From: Deltaproteobacteria bacterium
Lineage (GTDB): Bacteria; Desulfobacterota; Syntrophia; Syntrophales; Smithellaceae
DNA: 64,000 bases
Direction: 5' to 3'
NCBI GenBank assembly: GCA_022710585.1
Contig: JAKLGV010000004.1
Span: 1-64,000 of the forward strand
The notes beneath the pieces are model-generated. The model saw only the letters and a list, made by a program, of their open reading frames with translations, ran no database searches and had not been told where the DNA came from. This document shows, piece by piece, positions 1 to 8,264 of the stretch; the stretch's first letter is position 1; every line of letters begins with the position of its first letter. The position numbers and the translations under genes were made by a program.

Positions 1-23
1 TCTTCCTTGGATTTGGGACTCAT
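1..23 (-). CDS. Start of an unidentified gene running off the left edge
   Basis: Only the first seven codons (MSPKSKE) are inside the window, so no product can be named. The start is credible because a GGAGG ribosome-binding site lies 7 nt upstream of the ATG (complement of 31-35). The gene would be divergent from higBA, sharing the 24-160 intergenic space with it. Confidence 0.45.
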
Positions 24-51
24 CGCTAAACCTCCGTTTCCGAATCTTTTC

Positions 52-122
52 TCGGTAACATCGGTTTATGAGGCAACGTATCCCTTTTATGCAACCCTTC
101 GGTAACATTTTATTTGAGGCAA
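52..122. repeat. Pair of imperfect 24-25 bp direct repeats upstream of higBA
   Basis: Positions 52-76 and 99-122 both begin TCGGTAACAT and both end GAGGCAA, with a variable middle; start-to-start spacing is 47 bp. The TAACA core recurs in the inverted repeat inside the higBA promoter (153-166). They may be additional binding sites for HigA or for a regulator of the divergent gene at the left edge. Function is inferred from position only. Confidence 0.5.
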
Positions 123-141
123 TTCGGTGTTCACCTTTTCC

Positions 142-170
142 TTGACTCAACATAACATATTTGTTACATT
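142..170 (+). promoter_or_regulatory. higBA sigma70 promoter with embedded inverted repeat
   Basis: TTGACT (142-147) and TACATT (165-170) are separated by 17 bp, a good -35/-10 pair. Inside the spacer TAACA (153-157) and TGTTA (162-166) form an inverted repeat. An operator between the -35 and -10 boxes is the usual layout for autorepression by an antitoxin such as HigA. The HigB ATG follows 5 bp after the -10 box, so the transcript would be nearly leaderless. Confidence 0.55.
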
Positions 171-175
171 TAGTC

Positions 176-502
176 ATGTCTTGGACGATTGAATATTTTA
201 GCGAAGCAGTTCGTCTGCAAATAGATGCTTTCCCCGCCGGAATAAAGGCTTCATTCGTTCGGCTGACGGAATTGATAGAAGAGTTCGGTCTTGATCTTCG
301 CCTGCCGCACTCGCGTGCAATGGGCGGTGGGCTTTTCGAACTTCGCCCGAAAGGAAGAGAGGGAATTGCCAGGGTTTTCTACTGTACAAAAGTGGGCAAG
401 AGAATAATTGTCCTGCATTCTTTCATTAAGAAAACTAACGAAACACCGCAGCGGGAATTGGATATAGCCCGCAAGCGGCAACGAGAGGTAAGTAAATCAT
501 GA
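176..502 (+). CDS. higB: HigB-type toxin (Gp49-like, RelE superfamily)
   Basis: A 108-aa protein of the phage-derived Gp49-like/HigB family, whose members are ribosome-dependent mRNA endonucleases. The family pattern is visible: an N-terminal beta strand (WTIEYF), two helices, then a strand pair carrying ELRPKGREGIARVFY and a final strand IIVLHSFIKKT, where the basic residues correspond to the RNA-binding and catalytic surface. The ATG at 176 is chosen over the in-frame TTG at 161 because the latter lies inside the promoter spacer. It overlaps the antitoxin gene by 4 bp (ATGA), the toxin-first order typical of higBA. No strong Shine-Dalgarno is visible, consistent with a nearly leaderless message. 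Confidence 0.85.
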   Translation: MSWTIEYFSEAVRLQIDAFPAGIKASFVRLTELIEEFGLDLRLPHSRAMGGGLFELRPKGREGIARVFYCTKVGKRIIVLHSFIKKTNETPQRELDIARKRQREVSKS

Positions 503-810
503 AAAAAAATATACCGGCAAAAACGCATCGCCAGATGGTCGCGGAATGGAAGCGAGATCCTGAATTTAAAGCAGCCTACGATGAACTGGAAACAGAATAT
601 GTTTTACTTCGCGAGATCCTGCAAGCACGTCAGCGCGCAGGGTTAACTCAGGCAGAAGTGGCTAAGAAAATGGGGACTAAGGCGCCAGCTGTCACCCGGC
701 TCGAGACAGCCCTTTCTGATGCTCGGCAATCCCCGACGCTTGCCACACTGAAAAAATATGCTCATGCGGTCGGTTGTAAATTAGAAGTCCATCTTGTGGC
801 CGGGAAATAA
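499..810 (+). CDS. higA: HigA-type XRE-family antitoxin
   Basis: A 103-aa antitoxin expected to bind and neutralise the upstream HigB and repress the pair's promoter. Residues about 38-95 form a Cro/C1-type helix-turn-helix: the segment GLTQAEVAKKMGTKAPAVTRLE is the canonical turn, and the tail ends in short hydrophobic strands (LEVHLVAG). The N-terminal extension containing DPEFKAAYDELE is common to HigA proteins encoded beside Gp49-like toxins. Its start overlaps the toxin stop, so translation is probably coupled. Confidence 0.85.
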   Translation: MKKNIPAKTHRQMVAEWKRDPEFKAAYDELETEYVLLREILQARQRAGLTQAEVAKKMGTKAPAVTRLETALSDARQSPTLATLKKYAHAVGCKLEVHLVAGK

Positions 811-964
811 TATACATTATATTTTTCCACCTTCTGTCTCGATTGAAAGGGTAGTGTTTGTTATCCGAACGCAAAACCATCTGTAAGTCACGTTCCCAAT
901 CCGTATCCTTTCGACCACATTGTTTTTCAATGAACTTGTACTCCGCGGCCACACCCGCTATCAT
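692..964 (-). pseudogene. Possible 3'-truncated small gene next to the toxin-antitoxin insertion
   Basis: A minus-strand frame begins at 964, overlapping the 3' end of the unknown gene at 927-1550 by 38 nt. Its first 35 or so codons look protein-like (AAEYKFIEKQCGRKDTDWE), reminiscent of small hypothetical proteins that follow larger island genes. The rest reads into the convergent higA gene and loses any family resemblance. I infer a small gene whose 3' end was lost when the higBA segment was joined near 810-855. It may equally be spurious. Confidence 0.2.
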
Positions 965-1550
965 TTACTTCGCCCCATTCTTTCAGAATGTTGGTTGGAA
1001 CTATCTTCTTACCAACGTATTTTCTCCAATATTCAGGGCGTGACTTACTGTAATATCTCTCAGCTATCTCATACAACGATCTTCCTAATTTTGTTAAAAT
1101 AAGTATCCCAATTTCATTGTCTTCAGTGAGACCAAGATTGTACATTGTAGCTTTATAGTATAATCCAAACGCACCTAACTCATTTGATTGCATAAGGTCA
1201 AATGAACAATCGTATTTATCAAATTTTTTATATAATATTTTCGAAATTGCGGTAGAGCCAGGGACAGGATAAGATGGAGCCAATAGAAATACTCCCAGAA
1301 CCATTGCATTTTCAAGTCTGCGAAATGCTTCAACGAAATCAGAATATTCTGTGCATTTCTCATTATCTTCTATGTTCCCAATAGCCCAACAACAATAAGT
1401 TATATAGCGGAGCCTGTTAGCACCGACAGTGATACTTTTTATCAATATTTCATCCAAGCCATCATGAAAGGCGTTCAGCCCTAAAGGATGTCGACCATCA
1501 CTTTCAATTTTTACCTGCGTTGTCCACTGTGGTTGCCACATATTAGTCAT
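927..1550 (-). CDS. Unrecognised 207-aa protein of the island edge
   Basis: I do not recognise this family. The protein is soluble, with no signal peptide or membrane segment, rich in aromatic residues and apparently largely helical (for example LYEIAERYYSKSRPEYWRKY). The base composition is clearly more AT-rich than the hsd genes to the right, suggesting separate acquisition. The start ATG has only a weak upstream purine stretch. It is transcribed in the same direction as the defence genes but is separated from the next gene by 126 bp, so it may be an independent unit. The C-terminal tail (GCGRGVQVH) overlaps the start of a possible small downstream gene. Confidence 0.5.
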   Translation of the reverse strand: MTNMWQPQWTTQVKIESDGRHPLGLNAFHDGLDEILIKSITVGANRLRYITYCCWAIGNIEDNEKCTEYSDFVEAFRRLENAMVLGVFLLAPSYPVPGSTAISKILYKKFDKYDCSFDLMQSNELGAFGLYYKATMYNLGLTEDNEIGILILTKLGRSLYEIAERYYSKSRPEYWRKYVGKKIVPTNILKEWGEVNDSGCGRGVQVH

Positions 1551-1676
1551 TTTCTAATAGCTCTTTTGGGGTAGTTAAGTATTTATAAACAGATCTAGTG
1601 GTCATCAGAATATAAATTAAATTAATATTTTAAATTTCTTACCAAATCATCGAATTTAAAATAGACTTTATGTAAA

Positions 1677-2357
1677 TTATGGCCGAGCTTTCATAGCCAT
1701 GACATTGTAAACGGCAACAACAGTAAACGTGCCTGAAGAATCACATGAATCAAGTTGTTTTCCTGTTTGGTTTTCCCAAGTGATGATTTCATCGGCCATC
1801 AAAGATGTTATGTCGCTGTAATCAACCGTCTTAAAAAGACTCTTCCACTGAACATTATCGATTGGCAGCGCAATCTCCGGGAAAACTGCAAACAGAATCT
1901 TACTTGCAGCTACAAGGCCATATGATCCGTCGCTCATGCATACGGATAAAAGCTTTTTGAACATTATCCATAGATCAGAACTTACCTGGTTTCTCGCTTG
2001 TGCAGTCAACTCAACAAGAATTCTTTTGGGATTACTGACATTCTGTTGCAGGAGATAATTTCTTAGATTGACGGCATCTTGGCCTATCAGTGACCAGCAC
2101 GTGGAAATCTGTCTATTGGGGTCTTGAATGGCACCATTTAAATGTTTAACCCCATGAAACAGTCCCTTACGGGTCATTTTGAAATTTGCCATAAGCTGAG
2201 AGACGTTTTCAGAAAAAATCTTCTGTGTTAGGCCACGCTGTGATCTTTTGATGATATTGCACATTGTGGCTGTGTAACTTGTGCCAAAATGTTCAACACT
2301 GTTTTTGATTACTTTTTGAGAAAATGGATTACCGTATCTATTAAACAAGATTTTCAT
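1677..2357 (-). CDS. Unrecognised 226-aa protein downstream of the ATPase/PLD-like pair
   Basis: Family not recognised. It is a soluble protein of 226 aa. The segment from about residue 150 (VAASKILFAVFPEIALPIDN) has the look of modules in helix-hairpin-helix glycosylase-like proteins in which a helix is followed by a Pro-rich turn and an Asp, but I cannot support an enzyme assignment. An AAGG ribosome-binding site sits 7 nt before the ATG. It follows the MIT_C/PLD-like gene by about 68 bp in the same direction; that gap contains a 10-bp perfect palindrome TGCTTAAGCA (2409-2418), so it may be separately controlled. It could be the third component of the 1677-5062 cluster. Confidence 0.5.
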   Translation of the reverse strand: MKILFNRYGNPFSQKVIKNSVEHFGTSYTATMCNIIKRSQRGLTQKIFSENVSQLMANFKMTRKGLFHGVKHLNGAIQDPNRQISTCWSLIGQDAVNLRNYLLQQNVSNPKRILVELTAQARNQVSSDLWIMFKKLLSVCMSDGSYGLVAASKILFAVFPEIALPIDNVQWKSLFKTVDYSDITSLMADEIITWENQTGKQLDSCDSSGTFTVVAVYNVMAMKARP

Positions 2358-2424
2358 ATAAAGCCTTTATTTAATCTTATTATACGTTTGTTGTATGGAT
2401 ACATAACTTGCTTAAGCAGTATAT

Positions 2425-3396
2425 TTAACCAACCGTATGATTAGACAAACAACTTGAGGCATAGCCATTAAGAAGTCTCTGCGCTTCTTCAGGATTTTGA
2501 CAACTGATATAAGTATCGCGGCAACGCCGTGTCTTTCTGTCTAAAAAATCCAATCCGCGTTCAATATTGAGAGCAATTTGATCAGTCATGATAAATCTCT
2601 GATGTGGTAAGCTTGGGGTGCCTGATACATCATTGTATATTTGCAGAATTATTTCTGTTTGTGGCAAATAATTCCTCTTACAAATACTCAGCTGATCCAA
2701 AATATGGTCAATTCCATACTGACCAGCCGGTTGCCCTAAATGAAATATTATTCTGCATGAAGCAGGCTCCTGTAAAAGCTTGGCCAACAAAGAACTTAGC
2801 TCTCTGATAGTATAGATAAAATTATCAGCAAGATTTTTACTGCCACATATCCGATCACATATATGGATTTCAGTTGCATACTTAAGAGCTCTAGCAAAAT
2901 GGAAATTCATAAATGAAATATTATCCATTTCACCATCAATACAGGTTTTTCCATGCACTGCAATATCTGACCGAATAGGCTCAAATGCTGTGCTTTGATA
3001 ATTGCGTCTCGAAGTAATTTCCGTTCCCACCGGTGCAGAACGATCCTTTTCTGCATCGAGTATAAGTATAAGATCCAAAGGAACTATTGTAGCTTGATCA
3101 AATACGCAATCGATATCCGATTTTTCGTTCATGTAATCAGGCGTAATGCAATAAAGAAATCGTTTATGCTTTTTCAGTTGTACCAATAGAGACATGACCC
3201 TTTTTCGATTGGATGTTTCCGGCCATTGCATAAGCATCTCTTTGACCGTTGGTGACCATCTATCATCTTCAAAAACAGCTAAAAAACAATTTTGAAGAAA
3301 TCCGCTCAGAATTGAAGCAACATTCTGCATCGCATCTTCGCCATCGTTTGCGGCTTTGGATAATACTTCAGGTTGAAGAAAAACATAGAAGTACAT
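2425..3396 (-). CDS. MIT_C/phospholipase-D-like protein partnered with a DUF3696 ATPase
   Basis: A 323-aa protein with a C-terminal domain that resembles the PLD-like MIT_C fold: a strand ending IHICDR (about residues 176-181), a helical block, a strand RIIFHL, then PHQRFIMTD (about 264-272) followed by ERGLDF (279-284). The H-x-R-x-I-x-T-D plus RGLD pattern is the hallmark of MITD1-type domains, which bind phospholipid and are related to phospholipase D. The N-terminal half is unrecognised. I choose the ATG at 3396, one base after the ATPase stop, because AGGAG precedes it. The immediate coupling to a DUF3696 ATPase suggests it is the effector or membrane-targeting arm of a two-gene defence system. 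Function is inferred. Confidence 0.6.
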   Translation of the reverse strand: MYFYVFLQPEVLSKAANDGEDAMQNVASILSGFLQNCFLAVFEDDRWSPTVKEMLMQWPETSNRKRVMSLLVQLKKHKRFLYCITPDYMNEKSDIDCVFDQATIVPLDLILILDAEKDRSAPVGTEITSRRNYQSTAFEPIRSDIAVHGKTCIDGEMDNISFMNFHFARALKYATEIHICDRICGSKNLADNFIYTIRELSSLLAKLLQEPASCRIIFHLGQPAGQYGIDHILDQLSICKRNYLPQTEIILQIYNDVSGTPSLPHQRFIMTDQIALNIERGLDFLDRKTRRCRDTYISCQNPEEAQRLLNGYASSCLSNHTVG

Positions 3397-3397
3397 A

Positions 3398-5062
3398 TTA
3401 GAATAACTCCTGGAAATCTTCTTCAAAGAAACCGCCCGGCCAAGGTTTAATTAAATCGCCATGCTTGTTGATTGGCATTTCGCGGATAATGCTTCGATTG
3501 CCATCCGGTTCGACAAATAAAACCATAACATCATCAGGTGTGATTGGAATGCAGTCTTCTGTTAATTTGCCTGCTGATGTTTCGCGGATTCTTCGCATGA
3601 TTCGCAAAAGCAAGTGTTCGCTATGCGTTTCAAGCAAGAAACTATTTTTCTTTTTTCCAAGCGCTGATTGAATAAACACATCACCTAAATCGGCTTGCAG
3701 AGCTGGATGCAGGTGGATTTCCGGTTGCTCTATGGCAACAATTTGATTTTCCCCGGCGTAAGCACTGACCAACACCGGAAGCACTTGGCTGACGCCTATA
3801 CCAACATCCCGATGACTCACAACTGTGTTTGATCGACGATCAATCATTATAAGCTCGCTAAGCTTGTCGATATCTGAATTACGGATGAGATCTTGTATTT
3901 TAGTTGCTTCTGCTTCTGGATCCTTAATAATAGGCCATACTCCGCCAATTGTGTGATCACTATCTGGTTCGCTTTCTAAATCAAGGCCTTCTTCACTCAG
4001 TCGCTCAAGACCATCAAGTAAAGGTCCTTCTAACTGATCAATGCCGACTAGATTCCGTACAAGTAATTCATAAGGCGTCTGCAATCTGTCTTTGGCGGTT
4101 AACCATTCATTGACCATTTTACGTACTTCTTCATCCCATCGAACAACATCCCAAGCATAACCACCACCGGCAAACCAATTGGGATCATGGTGCTGTGCAA
4201 ACGTCAAATGGCGTGGGGGATAAGACCGCAGTGGCCCCAAATATCTGAGCCGCGCAAGCTCGTCGGCAACTATTTTATCAAGACCACGCAATAATTCATC
4301 AATCTTTCGAGGGAGCACTAAACGAACCACCCCATTTAAATCCTCTTGCCTCCTACCTTTACTGATTGGATATAAACTCATCTGGCCGCTGGGGTTGAAG
4401 ACATTTGATTCGAAAAGACCTTCAGGTAACAGTTTACTACGAACGGCAACAATTTCAGGAACAAGAGCCTCAATTGCTTCATTCAAGCCTTCAAAATCTT
4501 CCGGACGAACTGTTTCCGTCGTTGTCGAGGAAAGGACTATTGCCTTTATGACTTCACGAAAAACAGTATGTTCATGGTCTAAGTGGTCAAGTTGGAGCTT
4601 ACCGTCTTTCCGTCCACTCATTCGTAAAAGACTCTGCCCGTCAGCCAAGATTTCGTAAGAAATAATTTCAGGTATCGCACCAGGCAAAGGGCGATCTTGA
4701 TCATCAAGGCCGATGCCCATATTCAGCAAAACTGTAATCTGCTTGACGGGCGCGAATAGTTCAGCAAGCTTATCTTTAAATGAACTTGTGTCCAAATCAA
4801 TAGCCCATTCTACGCGACGGTTAGCTTCCCGTTTATAGACGTATTGACGGAAGCCACCTAAATCCACAGATTCACCGCCGACATTTGTGCGATGAACATC
4901 AAGCTCTCCCGTTTCGTGCGCGTGGTGTGCAAGAAGAAGGCTATGAAGAATACTTGATTTGCCGGAACTATTAGCACCGTAAATTAAGGTCAACGGTCGA
5001 ATAGGTATTTTCTGTGTCTCGGCAAATGCTTTAAAATTTCCAATTTTTATGGCTGTTAGCAT
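3398..5062 (-). CDS. AAA family ATPase with DUF3696 C-terminal domain
   Basis: A 554-aa SMC/ABC-like ATPase. The Walker A is YGANSSGKSS (about residues 28-37), right after the ITxIxIxNFKAF-type start typical of AAA_21/RecF-like proteins. The C-terminal half carries a signature GVGVSQ-like segment (GIGVSQVLPVL), a Walker B-like VAIEQPEIHLHP and an ETHSEH switch, then the DUF3696 tail. There is no TOPRIM domain, unlike OLD proteins, so a partner must supply the effector activity; the next gene begins one base after the stop. AAAGG precedes the start codon. It lies 58 bp downstream of the DUF2130 gene and could share its transcript. Related ATPases occur in Septu-, retron- and similar anti-phage systems. 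Confidence 0.8.
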   Translation of the reverse strand: MLTAIKIGNFKAFAETQKIPIRPLTLIYGANSSGKSSILHSLLLAHHAHETGELDVHRTNVGGESVDLGGFRQYVYKREANRRVEWAIDLDTSSFKDKLAELFAPVKQITVLLNMGIGLDDQDRPLPGAIPEIISYEILADGQSLLRMSGRKDGKLQLDHLDHEHTVFREVIKAIVLSSTTTETVRPEDFEGLNEAIEALVPEIVAVRSKLLPEGLFESNVFNPSGQMSLYPISKGRRQEDLNGVVRLVLPRKIDELLRGLDKIVADELARLRYLGPLRSYPPRHLTFAQHHDPNWFAGGGYAWDVVRWDEEVRKMVNEWLTAKDRLQTPYELLVRNLVGIDQLEGPLLDGLERLSEEGLDLESEPDSDHTIGGVWPIIKDPEAEATKIQDLIRNSDIDKLSELIMIDRRSNTVVSHRDVGIGVSQVLPVLVSAYAGENQIVAIEQPEIHLHPALQADLGDVFIQSALGKKKNSFLLETHSEHLLLRIMRRIRETSAGKLTEDCIPITPDDVMVLFVEPDGNRSIIREMPINKHGDLIKPWPGGFFEEDFQELF

Positions 5063-5120
5063 GTTTACAACCTTTCTTTAACTAAAGATCGCCTCACTTA
5101 CTCGCCAAATCCAACAAGCA

Positions 5121-6437
5121 TTAGAAGGGCATATCATCGTTTTCCGTAGCACCGTCTAAATCTTGCAACGGTTTTTCCGAAAGATCTTGTGGCAGTTTTT
5201 TTATAGTCTGATCATCCAATTCTAGTGCGGCAATCGTCGGTATCTGGCCGCCGATTATACCTTGCATATCACCGTAAAGGCTTACTGTGTTCTTCATGAC
5301 TCGCTGAATCTGCTTTTCCCGCTGATTCCAGTGCTTTTCCATCGCACGACGTTCCTGATTTAACTGCGCCTGCATTGACGTAAAGGCTTCTACTATCCCC
5401 TCAATCTTCTGTTTAAACTCCGTGCCTGCCAGGTACTGGTAGAGCGCTTCCATTTTCTCGTTTTTCCCAATCGAGATTGTCCGTTCTCGGTTTATCCCAA
5501 TAATTTGCTCACGCAAGGCAGCGGCAAGTGGCAAAGCACATAACGGATCGCTTACCCAAACACCATCCAGGAGACCAAAGCGTGTGATGTTCTCCGGCAG
5601 GGCAACAGACACTAAAATAGCCAGCGTTGCACGTGTGGCAATCACATCGTCCTTTAGCTTTGGCACCCAAGATGCGCTCCACCCTTTTGTGTTCTTGGTC
5701 TCCCACAGGAGAATACCACACTCCTGACCAAACGGTGTACGCACACACTGGATAATATCAGCACCCCGAATGCCTTTCGGAACAGGTTGAATATCATCGT
5801 GAGGGAAGAAAGTTTTCAGTTGCGTTTCAAAATCTTGTTCAAGTACTTCACCTTGGAGTTCCATAGAACCTTGTTCTGTCTTCCGTTTCATGTCTTCGAG
5901 AGAAGCTTTCAGATCATTGATGATTTTATCTTTTTCCAAATCTTTAAGTCGATGCTCTTCAGCCGCTTTTTTAGCTGCTGTATCTTGAATCTTGGCACGT
6001 TCTTCATCTAATTTCCGGGCTATTGTTAGCTCAGCTTCCTCTTTTGCTTCTTCCAATTCTCTCTGCTTTCTTCTGAGTTCAATTTCTTGCTGACGAAATT
6101 CCTTTATTGCCTTGTCCTTTTGTTCAAGATTATCATTCAACTCCTTAAGCTGGTCAGTGTATTTGCCTTCTAATTTCTTTGTAGTATTTTCTTCAATTTC
6201 CTTCAGACGGTTCTTAATGCCTGTTTGAATCTGTTCTTCCAGAGTTTCTCGAGATTTTGCGATTGCTTCTTCCTGTTCCTGCACGGCCTTAAGTTTTTTC
6301 TTCAACTCTCCTTCTCGGCGAGTGACATCTTGCTGAAGTTCCGTCTTCAAGTGTTCCCGTATTTTCCCCGTTAGGGCATCTGAAAGTTCGAACTCTTGGC
6401 CACAATGTGGGCAAGTGATTAGTCCTTGTGCCATCAT
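5121..6437 (-). CDS. DUF2130 protein: zinc ribbon, long coiled coil and nuclease-like domain
   Basis: A 438-aa DUF2130-family protein. An N-terminal CPHCG half-ribbon is followed by a long charged coiled coil (about residues 30-205), then a domain containing GADIIQCV, then ILLWETKNTKGW, which fits the D...ExK core of a PD-(D/E)XK nuclease fold (inferred), and a second helical segment to the C terminus. The start ATG follows the OLD stop codon with no gap and AGGAG is placed inside the OLD 3' end, so the two are translationally coupled. DUF2130 genes are often found beside restriction-modification genes. The role here may be as a DNA-sensing or cleaving accessory of the OLD/type I module; this is inference. 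Confidence 0.75.
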   Translation of the reverse strand: MMAQGLITCPHCGQEFELSDALTGKIREHLKTELQQDVTRREGELKKKLKAVQEQEEAIAKSRETLEEQIQTGIKNRLKEIEENTTKKLEGKYTDQLKELNDNLEQKDKAIKEFRQQEIELRRKQRELEEAKEEAELTIARKLDEERAKIQDTAAKKAAEEHRLKDLEKDKIINDLKASLEDMKRKTEQGSMELQGEVLEQDFETQLKTFFPHDDIQPVPKGIRGADIIQCVRTPFGQECGILLWETKNTKGWSASWVPKLKDDVIATRATLAILVSVALPENITRFGLLDGVWVSDPLCALPLAAALREQIIGINRERTISIGKNEKMEALYQYLAGTEFKQKIEGIVEAFTSMQAQLNQERRAMEKHWNQREKQIQRVMKNTVSLYGDMQGIIGGQIPTIAALELDDQTIKKLPQDLSEKPLQDLDGATENDDMPF

Positions 6438-8264
6438 CTATTCTCCTGTTGCCAAAGGCCTCTCGACAAGAGTGGCTATTTCTTTAAGCCAACCTTGTAT
6501 TTCACGGTTGGGATCACGTTCGTTAATCTCTTTCACTGTCATTGCCGGAGCTACCTCATCGCTCAAAATGGCTTTAACCTCAGGCTTCCTCTTACCGAGC
6601 TTTCCGCACAAACATGTGACGACATCGTTGTCGTCCGTGACTTCAATTGTTGCGCTGGTCACGCGGGCAATAACAGCCGGATGTATGTAGTTTTCCATGG
6701 TACGTTTGGAGGTCTGGACGGCCTTCGAACCATTTTTCCTGTTGTTGACTTCTTTCGTCTGTTTTTCGTATGTGTTGCTGTCGTCCCTGTCGTAAATATG
6801 AAATTCCGGCTTATAAAAGTTTTTGAAGAGATGCAGATTCACTACGTCGCGCAGGTTTCCTCCATGCATAGGAATGATTGCGAAGCGGGGATCTCTGCTA
6901 AGGTCCGGAATAGTCGAATCAGATGCATTGAGCGTGTGGCTGACATGTCGAAGGAAACGAACGTCGTTAGTACCTTCGACGCATACCAAGACGCGAACGA
7001 GATTGTCCGGCAACATGCCGAGTTTCTCCGCCAGGTCTCTGAAGAAAGTCGTCGAGTCTTCTGAAGCAGTACACCTAATAAAACGGCATTTGTCGGCATC
7101 CGTGTCGATGAGCCGAAGGCTACTGATAGGAACCTCGCCCGCCAAGCCGGGAGCATGCGTGGAGATAAGCACTTGACCGGTATTCTCCGCTATTTCCAGT
7201 AAAGCCCGCATCAACATGCGCTGATGATCGGGATGTTGCGATGTCTCCGGCTCTTCAATGGCATAAATAATGGGACGATGCCCATCAGAAGATGCTTTTC
7301 TTTCGGCTTCAGCTCTAAAGAAATTTAGCAGGACCAGCCGTCGAACGCCGGAACCTCGCTTGTCCATAGGTACTTCCAAGTCACTGGTAAGCGTGTATTT
7401 GAAGAGGCTCTTCCACTTGATATTTTTGTCTTTGAGTTGAGGTTTGAGTTGACCCGCCAATTCCGGATTCATCTCTTTTAGTTTATCTAGAGTTCTGGCC
7501 GCCACGTCCTGGACTTTTTTCTCAACATGTTCAGCCAGATTGTCAAGTTGATCATCAATGTCTGCCAATGCTTGCTCAACAGCCACTCCCATAGGACTTT
7601 GCGCTTCGGGGTCCTGATCTGAACTTGACCGATCAGAAACGAATAAAGCACACATCGGCAGATACTTCAGAATCTGTTCCCACAGCGTTTTTGTCTCGTT
7701 TTTATCAATGGGAATGTCGATAGGTCGCAAAGCATATGCGTCTGAACGTTCAACTATGGCCCGGCGAATTCGTGCCTTGATAGTGCCTTCACCCTTTTCT
7801 ATGGCTACGCCGCGCTTTTCAGCCTCCTTCTTCAAATCTTGAATTGTTAGGGGCAACAAAGAATTACCCTTTTCGTCAACAGGATGGTTTTCTGCATTGA
7901 TCCATATCGAAGGGCTGATTTTGGATTTTGTGCAGTCATAGAGTTTAGTAATACGCAGCCTGCCATTGGATCGGAGCACATGCTCGTCTTCAAGACTGGT
8001 TTCAAAGGAGTCGTCAAGAATGATTTTTTCAGGAAGATCATCGAATTCGCAAGTAATCCGCACCTTGGAACGGTCGCCATGTACCGATGCATCATTCTGA
8101 TCAATCTTTATGCCGTCGCCTTCAAGGAAAATAGTCAAGGCGGCCAGAATGGAGGATTTTCCTACATCGTTTCGGCCAATGAAAGCAGTAAAATCATCAA
8201 TCTCAATTTCCAATGGCTTTGCAAAGGCTCGGAAATTCTCAATTGCGATATGCCGCAGCTTCAT
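6438..8264 (-). CDS. OLD-family ATPase/TOPRIM endonuclease
   Basis: A 608-aa overcoming-lysogenization-defect (OLD) family protein. The N-terminal ABC ATPase starts MKLRHIAIENFRAF, with Walker A GRNDVGKSS near residue 35, and continues with AIEEPETSQHP (Walker B) and ISTHAPG. The C-terminal TOPRIM nuclease shows VCVEGTND and YDRDDS, supplying the metal-binding Glu and Asp residues. OLD proteins nick or cut DNA and act as anti-phage effectors (P2 Old, GajA). The frame can be extended 27 codons upstream, but ATG 8264 is chosen because GGAG lies 6 nt ahead and it overlaps the hsdS stop as ATGA. It is embedded between hsdS and the DUF2130 gene in one operon. Confidence 0.85.
   Translation of the reverse strand: MKLRHIAIENFRAFAKPLEIEIDDFTAFIGRNDVGKSSILAALTIFLEGDGIKIDQNDASVHGDRSKVRITCEFDDLPEKIILDDSFETSLEDEHVLRSNGRLRITKLYDCTKSKISPSIWINAENHPVDEKGNSLLPLTIQDLKKEAEKRGVAIEKGEGTIKARIRRAIVERSDAYALRPIDIPIDKNETKTLWEQILKYLPMCALFVSDRSSSDQDPEAQSPMGVAVEQALADIDDQLDNLAEHVEKKVQDVAARTLDKLKEMNPELAGQLKPQLKDKNIKWKSLFKYTLTSDLEVPMDKRGSGVRRLVLLNFFRAEAERKASSDGHRPIIYAIEEPETSQHPDHQRMLMRALLEIAENTGQVLISTHAPGLAGEVPISSLRLIDTDADKCRFIRCTASEDSTTFFRDLAEKLGMLPDNLVRVLVCVEGTNDVRFLRHVSHTLNASDSTIPDLSRDPRFAIIPMHGGNLRDVVNLHLFKNFYKPEFHIYDRDDSNTYEKQTKEVNNRKNGSKAVQTSKRTMENYIHPAVIARVTSATIEVTDDNDVVTCLCGKLGKRKPEVKAILSDEVAPAMTVKEINERDPNREIQGWLKEIATLVERPLATGE

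Noticed and set aside
5661..5676. TGGCAC-N5-ATGCG on the plus strand, sigma54-like
   Set aside because: It lies inside the DUF2130 coding sequence on the opposite strand with no gene downstream in that direction.
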